Shown: piece after piece, positions 60,074 through 61,594 of the stretch | Layout: every line of letters starts with the position of its first letter | How positions within the stretch are numbered: position 1 is the stretch's first letter | Source of the DNA: Chryseomicrobium palamuruense | GTDB lineage: Bacteria > Bacillota > Bacilli > Bacillales_A > Planococcaceae | Direction: 5' to 3' | Assembly: GCF_042649045.1 (NCBI RefSeq) | Contig: NZ_JBHSEF010000025.1 | Coordinates: 1 to 61,594 of the forward strand | DNA length: 61,594 bases | Notes under the pieces: generated by a model | Told to the model about the DNA's origin: nothing | The model's input: only the letters and a program-made list of their open reading frames with translations | The model's database searches: none | Program-made: the position numbers and the translations under genes

Positions 60074-61094
60074 TTAATTGACTCCTTTGTATACTTGATT
60101 GTCTTACTATTAAATTTGGCAATAATGAAATTTGTTCAGTAGGAATTTTTTGTTCCTTATTATTAATGAGCTCAATAACTTTTTTGGCAGCAAGTTCCCC
60201 CATTTTATATGCAGGTTGATAAACAGTAGTTAAGGGAGGATTTAAATGCATAGACCAAACAGTTTCATCGTAACCAATTAAAGCTATGTCTTGTGGAACT
60301 TTAAGGCCTAGTTCTCTAATAGCCTCCATAACGTAAAGAGTTAAAATATTGTTTGTAGAAAATATCGCTTCTACTTTCTGATGTGAACTAAGCAAATTTT
60401 TTACTTCTTTTTTTACTATCTCTTTATTTTCACCCACAATTTTTATTAATTCTTCTTTAACTACCAACGAATTATCTTGTAAAGCTTGTCTATAACCTTC
60501 TAACCTCTCTTCCCTTGGACTGACGCCTTCAGTAGGATAAATAAATATAGCTATTTCTCTTAATCCATTGTCAATAAAATGTTGTACAGCTATTTTTGCT
60601 CCTTCAATATTATCCATAAAAACACCATTAACGTCGGTATTAGGAATTTTTCTGTTGATTGTTACAAATGGGAAATTTTTTTCAGTAAAATCTTTATAAA
60701 TGTCTTCGTTGCCAAGTGTTGTATTGATGATAATTCCTTCTACTTGTTTTAATTGAAAAGATTTAATATGATCTCTTTCTACACTTGGGTTTTCATTGGA
60801 GTTACAAATCATTAAATTGAATCCGCTACTTCTACATTCATCTTCTACTCCTTCTAGTACGCTTGCCCAAAAGGGATTTTTTAAATTCGATAGGACTATA
60901 CCAATAATATTTGTTTTATTAGACTTTAATCCTTTCGCAAGTGCATTTGGTTGAAAATCCATTTCTTCAATTACTTTCAAAACTTTATCAATAGTTTTTT
61001 GGGTGTTTTGTTCATAGTTACCATTTAGTATTCTAGAAACAGTAGACTTTGAAACCCCGGCCTTTTTTGCTACATCTGCAATAGTAATCTTCAT
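60066..61094 (-). CDS. LacI-family transcriptional regulator of the island operon
   Basis: 342 aa. Helix-turn-helix and hinge: ITIADVAKKAGVSKSTVSRI (residues 3-22) with FQPNALAKGLKS (about 47-58). The rest is a periplasmic-binding-protein-like effector domain (IIGIVLSNLKNPFWASVLEG onwards). First gene of the operon and immediately downstream of a LacI-type palindrome, so local autoregulation is likely. The effector is probably the imported compound or a product. Confidence 0.95.
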   Translation of the reverse strand: MKITIADVAKKAGVSKSTVSRILNGNYEQNTQKTIDKVLKVIEEMDFQPNALAKGLKSNKTNIIGIVLSNLKNPFWASVLEGVEDECRSSGFNLMICNSNENPSVERDHIKSFQLKQVEGIIINTTLGNEDIYKDFTEKNFPFVTINRKIPNTDVNGVFMDNIEGAKIAVQHFIDNGLREIAIFIYPTEGVSPREERLEGYRQALQDNSLVVKEELIKIVGENKEIVKKEVKNLLSSHQKVEAIFSTNNILTLYVMEAIRELGLKVPQDIALIGYDETVWSMHLNPPLTTVYQPAYKMGELAAKKVIELINNKEQKIPTEQISLLPNLIVRQSSIQRSQLNE

Positions 61095-61136
61095 TGGATT
61101 ACCTCATCTCAAAAAAATATTTAATATTCTTATTAG

Positions 61137-61174
61137 GAAACCGTTTTAGGAAACCGGTTTCCTAAAACGGTTTC
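61137..61174. promoter_or_regulatory. 38-bp perfect palindromic operator
   Basis: Centre GGAAACCGGTTTCC (61149-61162) is a classic LacI-family operator. The perfect symmetry continues outward through TTTT and GAAACCG to 19 bp on each side (61137-61155 with 61156-61174), adding one further CG-centred operator-like site on each flank. It lies between the -10 box and the LacI gene. Confidence 0.9.
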
Positions 61175-61182
61175 TAAAAAGG

Positions 61183-61211
61183 ATAATATCAGAAAATAAA
61201 AATTAATACAA
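61183..61211 (-). promoter_or_regulatory. island operon promoter
   Basis: Minus strand: TTGTAT (61211-61206), 17-bp spacer, TATTAT (61188-61183). The palindromic operator starts 9 bp downstream, covering the transcription start. No other strong promoter lies in the ten-gene cluster. Confidence 0.8.
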
Positions 61212-61303
61212 CAATAATCTAACGATTCATAAAATTATTTATTTATTATGCAGGTAATAATGGGCCTATATGTGGTAATTGGGTGAGGTTTCTAAAACAA
61301 GCA

Positions 61304-61332
61304 CAAAAAAAGCCATCCCTCTCGGGATGACT
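61304..61332 (-). terminator. rRNA operon terminator
   Basis: Minus-strand stem CATCCC / GGGATG (61328-61314) followed by GGCTTTTTTTG, nine bases after the 5S gene. It ends the upstream rRNA operon. Confidence 0.88.
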
Positions 61333-61340
61333 TCTTGGAT

Positions 61341-61457
61341 TGCCCAGCGACGTCCTACTCTCACAGGGGGAGACCCCCAACTACCATCGGCGCTGAAGAG
61401 CTTAACTTCCGTGTTCGGTATGGGAACGGGTGTGACCTCTTCGCCATCATCACTAGA
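61341..61457 (-). rRNA. rrf: 5S ribosomal RNA
   Basis: About 117 nt on the minus strand. GGTCACACCCGTTCCCAT, CCGAACACGG, AAGTTAAGCTCTTCAGC and GTGAGAGTAGGACG match Bacillales 5S. Ends placed by pairing the 5' and 3' strands of helix I, so they may be off by one or two. It is the end of the rRNA operon entering from the right edge. Confidence 0.95.
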
Positions 61458-61509
61458 CTCTGAGCCTGTTCGCTCAAAACTGGATAGAACTTCATTGATT
61501 GTGTTTGTC

Positions 61510-61594
61510 GATGTAGACTGATCCCGATGGAATCGAGTTGCGTGACCTAGAAATACACTCCAAGATCTGTCGCACCCATAGAGGCAAAGGACGC
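61510..61594. repeat. palindromic intergenic element in the 23S-5S spacer (cut by window edge)
   Basis: ATCGAGTTGCGTGACCTAG, AAATACACTCC, TGTCGCACCCATAGAGGC and AAAGGACGC follow the same order as the element at 32505. The hairpin's second arm is beyond the window. Its place upstream of the 5S gene puts it inside the rRNA transcript. Confidence 0.75.

Noticed and set aside
61137..61174. Intrinsic terminator or rRNA attenuator
   Set aside because: The palindrome has no loop, no adjacent T tract, and lies right after a good -10 box with a LacI gene following; an operator explains it better.

Overview
The window is a stretch of a Gram-positive, spore-forming Bacillales chromosome close to the replication origin. 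The gene order matches, in mirror image, the Bacillus subtilis segment from rrnA through yaaO, tmk, abrB, metG, spoVG, mfd, spoIIE, ftsH and the pab/fol genes to lysS and rrnJ. Sporulation genes (spoIIE, yabP, yabQ, fin, spoVT, spoVG), AbrB with Spo0A boxes, and promoters fitting SigA, SigB, SigE, SigF, SigG and SigH all support this. Family level is a guess: several B. subtilis genes are absent (yaaR, yabG, sspF, yabS/yabT, csfB-xpaC-yaaN), which suggests a Planococcaceae-like relative. Almost everything lies on the minus strand, so replication probably runs right to left. The exceptions are a tRNA-Met/tRNA-Glu pair and abrB, which lie on the plus strand.

Layout. 1-400: tandem promoters and leader of an rRNA operon that continues off the left edge. 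404-8823: lysS, dusB, a small Xre regulator, the folate/p-aminobenzoate cluster (folK, folB, folP, pabC, pabA, pabB) and cysK. 8900-15623: PrsA-like foldase, Hsp33, type III pantothenate kinase, FtsH, HprT, TilS. 15643-24533: spoIIE, two tRNAs, yabR, divIC, yabQ, yabP, rqcP, mazG-type yabN, a MurJ/SpoVB-like flippase, spoVT. 24610-37500: mfd, fin, pth, rplY/ctc, prs, glmU, spoVG, ridA, purR, ispE, veg, ksgA, rnmV. 37575-49089: yabE, tatD, metG, abrB, rsmI, yazA, trmN6, yabA, ricT, holB, darA, tmk, yaaO. 49200-50430: remains of an IS3-type transposase and a decayed tyrosine recombinase. 50506-61094: an AT-rich ten-gene catabolic operon. 61341-61457: 5S rRNA of the upstream rRNA operon.

The unusual part is the 50.5-61.1 kb island, placed between the 5S rRNA and yaaO. 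One promoter, overlapped by a 38-bp perfect palindrome of LacI type, drives a LacI regulator, a RraA/HMG-aldolase-like protein, a malate/lactate-type dehydrogenase, an iron alcohol dehydrogenase, an aldehyde dehydrogenase, a complete DctPQM TRAP transporter, a glycerate kinase and a D-2-hydroxyacid (hydroxypyruvate/glyoxylate-type) dehydrogenase. The set reads as a self-contained route: import a polyhydroxy or hydroxy acid, oxidise it to a 2-oxo acid, cleave it, handle the aldehyde, and pass hydroxypyruvate through glycerate to phosphoglycerate. The substrate is not identifiable from sequence alone.

The intergenic DNA also carries three repeat classes: a ~120-bp palindromic element (including an exact 121-bp tandem duplication and a copy in the 23S-5S spacer), a 22-bp repeat with core ACCCGGTCCATT, and a 21-bp-phased array of TTTGTCACGACAAA palindromes.
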